Of a DNA stretch of 64,000 bases, positions 32,895 to 43,609 are shown one piece after another (position 1 is the stretch's first letter; each line of letters begins with the position of its first letter). The notes beneath the pieces are model-generated. The model had not been told where the DNA came from, did no database searches, and saw only the letters and a list, made by a program, of their open reading frames with translations. The position numbers and the translations under genes were made by a program. Origin of the DNA: Emergomyces orientalis (lineage: Eukaryota; Ascomycota; Eurotiomycetes; Onygenales; Ajellomycetaceae); the NCBI GenBank assembly GCA_002110485.1, contig MOWL01000046.1, forward strand, positions 372,001 through 436,000. Direction: 5' to 3'.

Positions 32895-34895
32895 TCAGGA
32901 GTCAAGGTAAGCCGCCGGGTCAACGGCTAGCCAGTAACGAGTTTCAAAAGGCGAAAGCAGGCCAGAGTTTTCAGAAAACTCTGATTGGAAATGAGTCCAC
33001 GGCCTCAGGTTGACTCTTGCAACGGATGGAAGGTATGGATGTGAGCTCTGGGGATATAAACCAGGATCAATCGTCCCCCAGCCCTTTCCTAGAAATATCA
33101 TCATGAGGCGTCGTTCTGTCCGATCCCAGCAGATTATATGCCCTGTATCTACCCACTTCCCAGAATCGTTTGCTTTGCTGTTGACACCCTTTTCTGTAGA
33201 GCCTCGTTTTCTCGCACAGAGGTAGCCAAGTTGCATCAGATACATGTTCCGATTATTCAATCTTATTGTTTCGCCGTGAGCATCGTGAAGAGCACGGATT
33301 AAGCCCAAGGATGAGGGAGATTGTGGGCCAGCTATACTGTAACGTGACGGTGGAACATTATTGGAAAATTCAATGGGGCAACACTGGGGGAACCAGGCGA
33401 ATTCGTGAGTTTGGCCCTTTTCATCCTTTTTGGAACCCAGGGGAAACTCGCAACCTTCAAAGTCATGTAATAGATTAGCGACCCTCGCAAGCTGAATGGT
33501 CGATTTAGAAGACCCGTGCGATTCTATTTCTGCGAGGAGTCGTTTTACGCCACTCGATGATCCGGATAGGCTAGACTCAGGGTCAAGGCTTGGCAGCAAG
33601 GCATCCGCAGGCCAGTGGTCCCACCATGGATCCATATCAGCTGTCTTAACATGATGCCCTCCACCGACAAGATTCCAGGTAATACCAAGTCTCTTTTCCA
33701 TAGAGTTGAGCTCCCCTTGGATAATCGCACTTGCTGTCTGGCTTGGAACGATTTTCTGCAAACCCTCGCTGTTGTCCTGTTCAAGCAATTCTTTCCACAT
33801 CGACATTGGTAAAAAATCGTTTAGATTAGAAATGGTCGATAGTTGTTCGGCAGAGTACACTGCTCTAGAACCGAATCCCGCCCTGAGAAGGGCTGCCAGG
33901 TAATTCTTGACAAGAGTTTGGACTAGAGGGTCGGACGGACCACTCTTTAGTCTATCCTGGACTGTAGGCCAGATATCTAGTAATCTCCTGTAGCCTCCGA
34001 TAACACCAAGCAACTGGACATACTGGCTATACACAAAATGTGGGCAAGCATCATCAGAAATCAAGAGCAATGCGTGTAGGCTTGAATCTAAGGTTTGCGA
34101 CCCCTCCTCATCCAGACCGGTGACAACTTCTCGCATTGGGCCCTGATCAATCGTAGGGGTTTCAAAAATACTCGACTTACATGCCAGGTAGAGGTTGCGG
34201 ATGATTTTTGCGGCTGGGCGCCCAGGTATTGAACCATACCCAGCAGTGACATAGCTTTGGATGTAAGATCGCAGAGCAGGGGCCGAAAAGTGTCGAGCGG
34301 CGAATCTCATGCCGAGGATAAGAAGATCCTTTGGTACTTGGACTCCCAACAAGGAAAATCTTGCAACAAGGGCATTTAGCGTTGCCAGAATTTTATCGGG
34401 GTGTTCATATCCGCCACAATATTCCAATGAAGCCACCAGGCTTCGAACCTTTCCCTGTACTTCGCGAGCTACTGCAGGCGAGACAATATATCTCTCACAA
34501 AGGGCTTGTAATTTCGGTAATTCCATACGAGCTTTAAAAGCAGCTGGATCGAATCTGTCGACATCGGGAACATTTCTATTCAGATGTTTGGCTTTCGATG
34601 GGGTTGAGTTGAAAATGGTCCAGGTTTCAGGTAGATGGGCGGTGGAAAATGCCTCTAGCATATATTTTTCAAGCGACTCGGAAGAGTATCTGTTGTCTGG
34701 TGTTTTTAGAGTCCCGGTTATAGCAAATCGGAGCAATTGAGACGCTGAAGGTTCTGGCCGCGCCCTTGACCTTTTCCGTTCGAATGAGATTCGGTCAAAC
34801 GTCACCCTTGGGGCTGGAGGCAGATAGCTCGAGGTATTGCGACATAGACGCGGTTGCGGAGGGAGCCATGACCGGCATATCGAAGGACTAGACAT
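32895..34895 (-). CDS. Conserved fungal protein, probably mitochondrial
   Basis: A single exon of 666 codons starts at the ATG at 34895 (34901 has only a GTG in the same frame). The N-terminus (SSPSICRSWLPPQPRLCRNTSS) is basic with Ser and Arg and lacks acids, consistent with a mitochondrial presequence. Residues about 60-420 are predicted mainly alpha-helical with loose repeats, reminiscent of PPR-like organellar proteins. The C-terminal 200 residues are less repetitive, with many Trp and Pro (WWDHWPADALLP, FAWFPQCCPIEF, GKGWGTIDPGLYP). I recognise no named family. It shares a 372-bp divergent promoter with syf2. The long intact frame makes a real gene very likely. Confidence 0.8.
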   Translation of the reverse strand: MSSPSICRSWLPPQPRLCRNTSSYLPPAPRVTFDRISFERKRSRARPEPSASQLLRFAITGTLKTPDNRYSSESLEKYMLEAFSTAHLPETWTIFNSTPSKAKHLNRNVPDVDRFDPAAFKARMELPKLQALCERYIVSPAVAREVQGKVRSLVASLEYCGGYEHPDKILATLNALVARFSLLGVQVPKDLLILGMRFAARHFSAPALRSYIQSYVTAGYGSIPGRPAAKIIRNLYLACKSSIFETPTIDQGPMREVVTGLDEEGSQTLDSSLHALLLISDDACPHFVYSQYVQLLGVIGGYRRLLDIWPTVQDRLKSGPSDPLVQTLVKNYLAALLRAGFGSRAVYSAEQLSTISNLNDFLPMSMWKELLEQDNSEGLQKIVPSQTASAIIQGELNSMEKRLGITWNLVGGGHHVKTADMDPWWDHWPADALLPSLDPESSLSGSSSGVKRLLAEIESHGSSKSTIQLARVANLLHDFEGCEFPLGSKKDEKGQTHEFAWFPQCCPIEFSNNVPPSRYSIAGPQSPSSLGLIRALHDAHGETIRLNNRNMYLMQLGYLCARKRGSTEKGVNSKANDSGKWVDTGHIICWDRTERRLMMIFLGKGWGTIDPGLYPQSSHPYLPSVARVNLRPWTHFQSEFSENSGLLSPFETRYWLAVDPAAYLDS

Positions 34896-35267
34896 GAGCA
34901 CTTCTCCTCTGGAAAATTAGATGCGTGAGACAATCAGGGGAAGGTGGCCATGACTGGAGTGTTGTTGTTGAAGCTCAAGTTTCTCTTGAAAATTGTGAGC
35001 TGGAAATAATAAAGTATATGATGGAGGCTCAGTGATATAGTTTTGCCCAATGGGTGTTTAGACTAGTTCTGATCAGGTCTAGTGTGTATTGTTGCTGCTG
35101 AGTCATCATAAGTTTTGTCTCCAAAACCGCAACCTCAGCCGTCAATCCTCACCAGCTTATCATCAGCCATATCTAAAAGGTTCCAACATCCCTCAAACAG
35201 CTGCTGAGAATCTGCCAGCATCGACACGTGGATTTGAGGCTGGCTAGTTTGCTTATTGCATGCAACC
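34896..35267. promoter_or_regulatory. Divergent promoter with CACGTG and TGAGTCA
   Basis: These 372 bp separate the start codons of the minus-strand mitochondrial-type gene and plus-strand syf2, so they must serve both. A CACGTG E-box lies at 35225-35230 and a bZIP-type TGAGTCA at 35099-35105. Factor binding is inferred from the cores alone. Confidence 0.5.
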
Positions 35268-36337
35268 ATGCCGGACCAAAATAACCAACAACCCCCTACC
35301 CCCTCTGACCCTGACGCCACCGAACCTGTGAATCCAAGGGCTATTGATGAAGCTGGAACCCGGGAGGTTAATAGCAGCTCTCCCATACGTCCAAAAGAGA
35401 ATCCCGTAGCAAATGCTGCGAAGCCTTCATCGGCCGAACTAGAAAACGACAAGACACCGGATGCTGTTTCTTCGAGGACAAAGGAAATGAGAGACCGTTT
35501 CAAGGCACTTCAAGCGAGAGCTGTGAGTTTTCAGCCTTGCGCAGATCCCCTTTGATGACATTCATGCACTTGCTGACTGGAAAGTAGAAAAATGCCGCAG
35601 AAAGGAACCTGAAAGAAACGGCTGCGGAATCGCAACGCCTTGCTACTGATCCTAGCCTTCTCTCCAGTATCTCCCGGAAACATGCTTTCGCGTCGCATAA
35701 TCTCCTCAAAGCAGACACCGAAGCCCAAGGCGAGGATTTCGAGAGAAAACGTGCCTGGGACTGGACTATCGATGAGTCTGAGAAATGGGATAAACGCATG
35801 GAAAAGAAACAGAGACACAGAGACGACACTGCCTTCCAAGACTATCGCCAAGACGCACGAAAGATCTACAAGAGGCAGATGAGACAGATGCAGCCAGACC
35901 TTGAGGCGTACGAAAAGGAAAAAATATTAGCTGTGGAAAAAGCTGCAGCAAGCGGCGGGCTTCAGATAGTGGAAGCAGAAGATGGCGAACTTGTTGCGGT
36001 TGATAAAAACGGCACCTTCTACTCCACAGCCGATTCAGTGGATTTCGCGGGGAATAAACCAGATCGTGCCGCCGTTGATAGATTGGTGGCGGACTTAAGG
36101 AAGGCAGAGGAGATTCGCCTGAAGAAACGTAAAGACCGTGGCCATGGTGATGAGGAGGCCGATGTTACATACATCAACGACCAGAATAAGAAGTTCAACC
36201 AACAACTGGCCAGGTTTTACAACAAGGTACGGCGAAAGCGTATTTTATACCTAATCTTTCTTGTGGCGCTTACTGACTTTATCGTTTAGTACACTGCGGA
36301 AATTCGAGATAGTTTCGAACGAGGAACCATGATTTGA
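35268..36337 (+). CDS. syf2: Pre-mRNA splicing factor Syf2
   Basis: Three exons (35268-35522, 35588-36226, 36290-36337) give 313 residues. The start is the ATG at 35268 in the context ACCATGCC. The first about 70 residues are Pro/Ser/Asp-rich and disordered. The rest is a charged helical protein with the Syf2 hallmarks: RAWDWTIDESEKWDKRMEKK, then RQDARKIYKRQMRQMQPDLEAY, the VDRLVADLRKAEE helix and the FNQQLARFYNKYTAEI motif near the end. Syf2 belongs to the Prp19-associated (NTC) complex of the activated spliceosome. The gene ends 136 bp from the convergent coq11 gene. Confidence 0.95.
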
Positions 36338-36473
36338 GAATAATGGTACAGCCGAGATGAATATTTATGGTACAACATCAGAATCAACGAGATGAGAAAT
36401 CTCCGTTTCGAATAATATACAAAATGTGCCCGCTCGCAGCCCCAGATTCAGAAAGACAGACGATGGCCCAAAG

Positions 36474-37568
36474 TCAAAGCATAGACCTTCTCCAACTCTT
36501 CGTTGCTAACGTCTCAATATTTTTGGGTCCCACAACACCTTGGACATCATCATCACCGATTGCTTCCACCACAGCTTCGCCAACAATGTTGACGTTCAGC
36601 GGTTTTGCGGTCATCATTCCCAAAGATGAGAGCCGTCCTCCAAGAAGCGCGTTCACTTCCGACCCCACGATCCCGCCCACCGCAAGAGGCAATGTCAGTT
36701 TACGGGATGAATCGTACATGAAAGTCGGTCTTATAAAAATACTGCGAAGGTCAGGGAGGTTGGAGGATATTAGAGCCTCGGCATCTCTTTTTGATGTGAC
36801 ATATCTTTCCGGAACCACTGGAGCTCCGGCTGCGGCTGATACGAAGACAAAGGTTGGGACATGCTCGTAGGAGGCTTCTTGCGCGAGAGCGACAGCTTCG
36901 CAGGGAAAATATTAGTATAGGTTATTACAGCCGTATAAAAATAGAAAGCCCATGTACTGAACCAACCTGAATCCCGATTCATGAGTTCATATGTTAATTG
37001 ACCACCTGCTTCTTTGGCTATCAATTCTTCCCCTTCATGCCTTGCCAACGGATTCTGGCTCCCAGGCCTAGAGGACGCGAATAACTTCTGTAGCCCACTA
37101 ACTACCGATTCTCTCCCTTGTACGATGCCTTTATAATCCGCTTCTAATAGTATTCCCATTGAATGGATGACTGCGGAGGATTCTTTCAAGAACGGTTTAT
37201 AGGTGGCTGGTTTTAGGATATCGGCCTTAGCCCATTCAACCGATTTGGCCCACCGTGGCGCATGCGAGGACGATGTAATAGTTTCCCAGGCTGGTTCACC
37301 GTGTCGACTAGAGATAAAGAAGCATGATTGTTACGCTTGTGGGTGGAGGGAGAGCAGTCAGGCAAAATTAAGGGGAGGAATTACCTCAATGACACTACCT
37401 CCCATCCTCTAGCCACGGCCGATTTACATATTCTGGAGCCTGTATCATGAGAGTCAGAGAAAAATTACTTAGCACAGGAATAGGGGTCCTGGTAGGATAC
37501 GAGAGCGATGTTTATTTACCTAGAAATCCGCTCCCACCTGCAACCACAATTCTCTTCGCCACCGCCAT
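36474..37568 (-). CDS. coq11: Coq11-type NAD(P)-binding protein (mitochondrial)
   Basis: Four exons on the minus strand (37568-37520, 37439-37385, 37307-36967, 36895-36474) give 288 residues. GGSGFLG at residues 11-17 is the Rossmann dinucleotide loop of the extended SDR family. GWEVVSLSRHGEPAW follows, as in the YLR290C/Coq11 and NDUFA9-like group. The middle has FVFVSAAAGAPVVPERYVTSKRDAE, where the YxxxK of active SDR enzymes is only partly kept, as in this atypical group. The C-terminus IFIRPTFMYDS and LPLAVGG fits. Coq11 is a member of the coenzyme Q synthesis complex in yeast. The gene is a stand-alone copy and shares a 366-bp divergent promoter with yaf9. Confidence 0.85.
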
Positions 37569-37934
37569 TTGTATATAGTGTAACAGGTCAAGTTAGATGG
37601 TAAGCGTGAGAATATTATCACCGATCATTTTGTTACTATTGTGTAATAGCTGTCGAATGGTTAATCTGAACTGTAGAAGCTTGTCTGGGCTGATGCCATG
37701 CTTTTGTCAAGCTCGTTGGCGATTAATGCCAATAGTGACGGCAGACGGAGGTCGGCCCAGCTCACTAAACTGCCGCGTCACGTGGAGTAGAGGCTAAGTC
37801 AATGCTTCTTAGCTTTCAGCTGAAGGACACAACTTCAACCCGCTTCTCGCCCCGAGCTTTTCAACTACCAAATATCTGAGCTATCGAATTTTATCCCTCC
37901 TGATCAGAAAACTCTTTAGAGGACCGTTGAGAAG
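37569..37934. promoter_or_regulatory. Divergent coq11/yaf9 promoter with CACGTG
   Basis: These 366 bp lie between the two start codons. A TCACGTGG element, with its CACGTG core at 37779-37784, is 211 bp from coq11 and 151 bp from yaf9. CG-rich sequence surrounds the element while the yaf9 side is pyrimidine-rich. Confidence 0.5.
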
Positions 37935-38824
37935 ATGCCTGCCCCAGCAGGCACAAAGCGCGTTCGCGTGAGTCCACACAGTATAAAGCATGAAGCATCC
38001 TGTCCATCACACGCTAACTTGTATCACAGGGAATCTCAATCTATAGGCCCTTTGGTATGTACAAATACGCTATTTCCTTTAACCGCGGTCTCATTCTTTC
38101 TCTTCTAACTGCCAAATTCGCAGTTTTCGGAAGCGAAGCACAGCCCTTTGACCCAGCCAAAAGACCCTCCGACACCCCCGAAGACCACACCCACCAATGG
38201 CGCGTATTCGTCAAAGGAGTCAACGATGAAGACATCTCATACTGGCTGAAAAAGGTGCAATTCAAGCTCCATGAGACTTATGCGCAGTGCGTGCGCACCA
38301 TCGAATCCCCGCCGTTCGAGGTAACGGAGACGGGATGGGGAGAGTTTGAAATTCAGATCAAACTATATTTCGTCGCCGAATCGACAGAGAAACCGCAAAC
38401 ACTATGGCACAGTTTGAAACTACATCCGTACGGTGATGATATCGAAGGGAAACGAGAGAGGAGAGATGTCGTTGTTGCGCAGAACTATGAGGAGGTCGTG
38501 TTTAACGAGCCCGTTGAACAGTTTTACGATCTGCTTACGGGGGGAACGGGTGTAGTACAGCAGCCTCCTAAGGGGAAGGCAGGGAAGGGGGCTAAGCAAC
38601 CGCAACCGCAGCCGGGGAGGACGGCGGAGATCCCGTATTCGGATAGCCCGAAGAACCCGTATAGTCAGAAGACGGAGGCAAAGGAACTGGATAGGCTTTC
38701 GGAGGCTATCAAAACTGTGGACCAGATGCTGAAGGAAGAGAAGGCGAAACTTACGGAGCGGGAGGCTAAATTGGACGAGTTGAAGAAGAGCGAGGGTGTC
38801 ACAACCGTTGTGAAGAAAAAATAG
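37935..38824 (+). CDS. yaf9: Yaf9 YEATS-domain subunit of SWR1/NuA4
   Basis: Three exons (37935-37967, 38030-38054, 38124-38824) give 252 residues; exon 2 has only 25 bases. The YEATS domain starts at residue 12 and contains [25 protein letters not shown] and the [13 protein letters not shown] strand pair, whose aromatic residues form the acyl-lysine pocket. HSLKLHPYG marks its end. A Gly/Lys/Pro/Gln linker (about 168-195) leads to a C-terminal coiled coil (about 205-245) rich in Lys and Glu. Yaf9 reads acetylated histone H3 and joins the SWR1 remodeller and the NuA4 acetyltransferase. Length and order match the family. Confidence 0.95.
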
Positions 38825-39950
38825 ACGGATTTTCCCATGGATCTTGGGTTCAAATGGAATTAGCATACCGTGGCTTGGAGGTAATGGGTGAGCAACATTC
38901 CCCCATCAAAAAAGCTCTGTGTATAGCCCGTCTAACAGAAGGGTTTCCAACTTAGCAGTTACCCTGTCCTTGCCGTAAGGTTGAGTGCGACGAAACAATA
39001 GCATTTGGGCGGCCACACATGAGATATTTGAGGGTTTTCATCGCCTGAACAGAACGCCCGGTCTCTGATCATCATCCTGAAAACGAAACCTTGAATTCGC
39101 AAAACACGTTCCCAAATCAACATACAGCGAAGACCTTTAATTTGTGACCCAGTTTCTGAACCGACTTTGAAGGGACATCAAAACGATCGTTCTAAGAGCA
39201 TTCGTTGGTGCAATTAGCATAAACCCCGATTTTGGGACGCATCTGTTTGCCGTTTCCAACCGTTCAACAATCGCGTTGGAACAGGACCAACCCGCAATTT
39301 CATCCGTTCACTCCCCATGCCTCGAAGAAATGAGCTACCATGGTTGAGTTCCCGATCAAATTACGGCTCGCATAGAAGCGGACTCTGTCATCTTATAAAT
39401 TCGAATGAATCAGGAGAATTTCCGCAGCCATCTGGCTAGATAGCGACTGCCATGTGTGCACTTTTGCCCTAACGCCCTCATCTACTTTCCCCGGCCTTTA
39501 CGAGAAACTCAAGAGGTAAAATATTTCATCCGCTTCAGAGCATGCTTCATTCGATATTGATCCCCACCGCGGCGTTGCAATTTGCTACAAGATGTGGTTT
39601 AGTATTGTTTTGAGGGAGATCTTTAGTTAATAAATGTATAGATTTCTGCTAGAGCTATTTCGCCAATACAGACGCACGTAAATCTATAGCATCCCTCTCT
39701 CCTTCCCCGGTTTATACGAGGGCATGGCGATGCTTCCGAGGCAAATCCAAAAATCAACGCCTGACGCTGAAAATTTCAAGGAATTCAATCTGACAAAGGG
39801 CGTTGCGAAAACAAAAATAAAAAATATAAAAAAGGGCTAAGACATATAACCCCATAACACTGAACATAGCCTAAGATATACCAACCTCCACACAATCACT
39901 CATATATGCACAACCAATATCACACATCTTCAATACGAATCCAAATTCTA
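38825..39950. other. Convergent spacer
   Basis: 1.1 kb lie between the stops of yaf9 and the nitroreductase gene. I found no open frame of interest and no repeat or RNA gene. The sequence has ordinary composition with an AT-rich right end. Confidence 0.55.
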
Positions 39951-40831
39951 CTATTTGGCCCCAAACGCCTTTACTCTCTCCTCCAACGGCTTAAAAGTTT
40001 TCTCCATCTGTTCGCCCGTCCCAGTGCCGAAGACCATCTGGGCGATCAGCTCCCATTCAGTGGGGAGGGACCAGGCCTTGGCAACAGCGTCGTCGATTAG
40101 GGGGCTGAAATGTTGCAGGTTTGCAGCGAGGCCGACAGATCGCAGGGCAAGCCAGACTACATACCCATTAACTGTTAGACATAATTTCCCGACCTGGCCA
40201 GATGGCAACATATGCAAAAGGATTTTGAAGTATTATATATGTATGTATATCAAAAAAGGGGGATTACGAACGGTAATATTGATGCATGGCATTCGTATGC
40301 TGTGTCCAAGGGGCAAAGCGATCTGCATACATTGGGAATTTCTCTGCCAGGGGCGCGATGTGTGCTGGATCTTCGAAGAAAAGAATCTACAAGGGCGCAC
40401 GCAGCTGGTTTAGCAAAAATTGGCTAACAAAATTCTTTTACCCATCTTAAGAAAGAAAAGAAAAACCAAGGAAAGAAAGTACATACAGTCCCATAGGCCG
40501 CTCTGAAGCCCTCCAACTTGGGCTTCGTTTGGGTCTCCCACATGGCCTTCGGCAACGTCCCCGAGGCCACAATCCCTTCCTCGAATATTTTAATCGTCAT
40601 ATCCCACAGCTTCGTATGCTCCTCGTGCAACAGAAGTACGAGGCGGGTGGACTGCGTGTTGAAGCTACTTGGCACATGCAGGGCCGCACCGTTGACGATC
40701 TCCTGAATCTCCGAGTCTGGTACTGGGCTTGTAGCGGAGAGGTTGTAGACTGTGCGCCGGGCTTTGGCGAGCTCTAGGAGAGCGGCACTGGTAGCGGCGG
40801 GGACGAGTGGGATATGCTCTATGACAGTCAT
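39951..40831 (-). CDS. Nitroreductase-family protein (Frm2/Hbn1-like)
   Basis: Three exons on the minus strand (40831-40487, 40386-40272, 40156-39951) give 221 residues. AKARRTVYNLS near residue 22 is the FMN-binding start of fungal nitroreductases. ALHVPSSFNTQSTRLVLLL, the FFEDP turn and the NLQHFSPLIDDAVAKAW segment are also diagnostic. The last exon joins as QYYLWLALRSVGLAANLQH. These small flavoproteins reduce nitro compounds or quinones with NAD(P)H. The yeast members Frm2 and Hbn1 are linked to oxidative and nitrosative stress and to fatty-acid signalling. No presequence is visible, so it is likely cytosolic. The gene stands alone. Confidence 0.9.
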
Positions 40832-42316
40832 TTTATCTGAGGCTATTTCAGGTGCTGGTGCTGCTATGGGAAATTGGTGGATTGAGAGAACTGAAAGACA
40901 ATTGCTGGTCAGACTCTAGACGGTATGAACTGGCTATGGATAGGAAGGACGATATACGGGAACAATTGAGGGATATTGGGAGGAAAGGAGCTCTTTGCAA
41001 CTACTTGGATGAAAAGATGATGAGCGGGTCAGGGGGTGGAGCTGATTTTATAGAACAAGTGCTCGTGGCCCTAGATCGTTGGGCATGATCGCGAGCTCCG
41101 TGATGAGTGCGCATGAGAAGACCCAACAGCCAATTACTGAATTATTCAGAAATGACAAATGGGCCATTTCGGAGACATGAGAAACAAACTGAAGAAGAAA
41201 AAAGCATCACCAATAATGCAGTGGGAACCGCAAACATCGGTGGATCTTTCGTTGAACTGGTGTAAATGCCTACAAATGTCGCTAGCTTCAGTTTGTCTAG
41301 ACTAATCGGACAAATTTCCGCGCCGACGCTAAAAGCCTTCGAATTTACCAGCTACCAAATACACCACAACGGACATTACCAATGCTTAAAAATCTGTTTT
41401 TTCCAACATAAACTTTCCAAGACTCCGGTTTTCGTCTTTCTGTCTTATTTTCTCCCTGGTGCTATTCAGTCGTGGAAAGTCCCTCTGTCCGACCCCTGGC
41501 GCACTACAGAAGTCTAACCCCCGTTTATCCCCTCCATTCGCTGCTCGCTCTACTTCCATTTTCCGCAACCACAACCACCTGCCCGCCGACTAATCATTTC
41601 AAATCATGACGAGACAAGCGGCCAAGAATAATTGAAGCCGGCCCCGAGACAGGGTAAATAATAATAGTAATAATAATAGGCAATAATGAGAAACATCACT
41701 TAGATAATTCAAATTGGATGTATCTATCCCAAATGACTACAGGTTTGAAACTCACATTATATCGCTTCGTACTTAGTTCGATAGAACACAAAAAAGTTTC
41801 CCTGATTGCCATTAAACCCACTGTGGAATACCACCACCAGCAATACTTCCTGTGCCTTCCGTTTACTCTTCATTATTAACATGTATAATTTTTTTCACGC
41901 ATATCGCGGAACAATTCCTCGTATTGACCTGGTCAAACACGTATAATAATTGCCTCAGACGAAAATCTTCGCAATCGTAGAGAGATGTTGAAAACGAAGA
42001 ATAAAGGAGGATGGCGCAATTCCAGTAGCAAGCATAATCCTCATGTGCTGCAGCTGGTCCAAGGCCACATCATTGCGTGAGGTTATCAAAGTGGAATTAA
42101 TAATAAGCTTAATACTATTTACAATGCACGCAAGCTGATAAAAAAAACGAGGGAAGAAAAAAAGGAGGAGCGAAGAAAAAACCTCTAATGTACAGTACAT
42201 ACATTGCCCTCCGTGACTGAAAGGGCACGCAAACGGCGTGCTAAATGTCCAGCAGCCCAATCATTCCGCTTGTATTATTGTATGGATGAATGTGCACACC
42301 CTTGTCCCCAGCACCA
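40832..42316. other. Nitroreductase promoter and ipk1 3' spacer
   Basis: 1.5 kb between the nitroreductase start and the ipk1 stop. Trinucleotide AAT/TAA repeats occur near 41655-41685. Short frames only; no gene, RNA or mobile element recognised. Confidence 0.5.
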
Positions 42317-43609
42317 TCATTCTGTTATCCTGCCCGCAGACGCACGGAAGTCACTTCGTGGACCTTGCAACGAACATTCGCTAAACACCTGATCCATCCG
42401 ATTGCCGCTGTACCACCCGTCTTCAATGAGCCTATTTTCCGTTTCTCGCCAATACTGCAGTTTTCCGCCGATTCCACTCTTAAAATCAAGATCTCCCAGG
42501 CGTGCTTCGAGCGGTTCAAGTTCGTCGCGTGGAACCTGTAAATACCAGATCAGGGTTAACGTAATATTTTCCTTGTTATGGTGATGTCAAACACTTACTT
42601 TAACAAACATGGTACAATCCCTCAGCGTCATGGAAATCGCACGCTCCCGAAAATGTGCTTCTAAACCTGGGAGGCCTACCGCATTCATTTGGCGCTGACA
42701 GGCCTGTAATTTAAGCAGTGTGCTATTTCGATGCAAGAACGCGGCGACACGCGCCCTCCCGTGACCCCCTCGAATGAATCGTGTGGCGCGTAATACATCT
42801 TCGAAGTTATCCGAAACTAAATCAAGCGGGCAGAATGATTGCTTTTCGGAGTTGCCAGCTTTTCGTGCGTTGTAGTTTTTCATCTCGCGCAATGCACAAG
42901 TCCTGCATCGTTTTGCATCGGGAGGTGCTGATGGCGACTGAAGCAACCATTTTGGTTTGAATTCCCACAAGCATTCCCCTGACCCGGGGGCCGGGGTCAT
43001 ATCGGTGATCATTAAACCGAAAGGCTCCTTGGCGGATAGGTAAACACCATAGCGTCCTTTTGGTCGCAAATTGCGTGCTTCATCCGCACGGAGCTGTTCG
43101 TTGCAATATGCTATGAATCCTTTTGGTAATCTAACAAGTTCCTGATCAACCAATTCGTGGCCATCAAACATAGGTCTGACGTAGCTATCAAAATTATTCA
43201 CAGTATCTGGGTAAGGGGTGCCAGAATCGATATGTTTCCGCAGCCGCAGCAATTTCCTGCCAACCCGCTGTTGCCCGTCTCCATATGTCGTAATTGCGGG
43301 AGCAAGATCTTTGGGAATCGTATATCTGTAGACTATATTTGCGCCGCCTTCGGCAAGATAATACGGTCGAGTGCCAGCAGGGAGTTTCGGGATAGTATGC
43401 GGTGTCATATAGGAGGTTTGGGCCGTGATGCTATCTGATATGTGGCCCATTCCCACTAAGTTGTCGCGCCACGGCTCTGTGGTTTGCTTCCTCAGATCAA
43501 TGTTTCGATTCGTTGGGGTACGAGCTGGGGGCGGCTTCTTATATCGACATGTGAACCTCACGATAAATAGAAGAGCGGACAAGGTAAGGACGAGGATTAA
43601 CCCAACCAT
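42317..43609 (-). CDS. ipk1: Inositol-pentakisphosphate 2-kinase Ipk1
   Basis: Two exons (43609-42599 and 42535-42317) give up to 409 residues. LAEGGANIVYRY (residues 85-96) is the nucleotide-binding loop of Ipk1. LLRLRK, the EFKPKWLLQSPSAP motif followed by KRCRTCA, and the downstream SFCPLDL complete the signature. Ipk1 makes phytate (InsP6) from InsP5 in the nucleus and supports mRNA export. The start is uncertain. The first in-frame ATG (43609) adds a hydrophobic helix, MVGLILVLTLSALLFIVRF, then a basic stretch, which would anchor the enzyme in a membrane. ATGs at 43450 and 43408 would give a soluble protein starting shortly before the kinase core. The kinase assignment does not depend on this choice. 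Confidence 0.9.
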
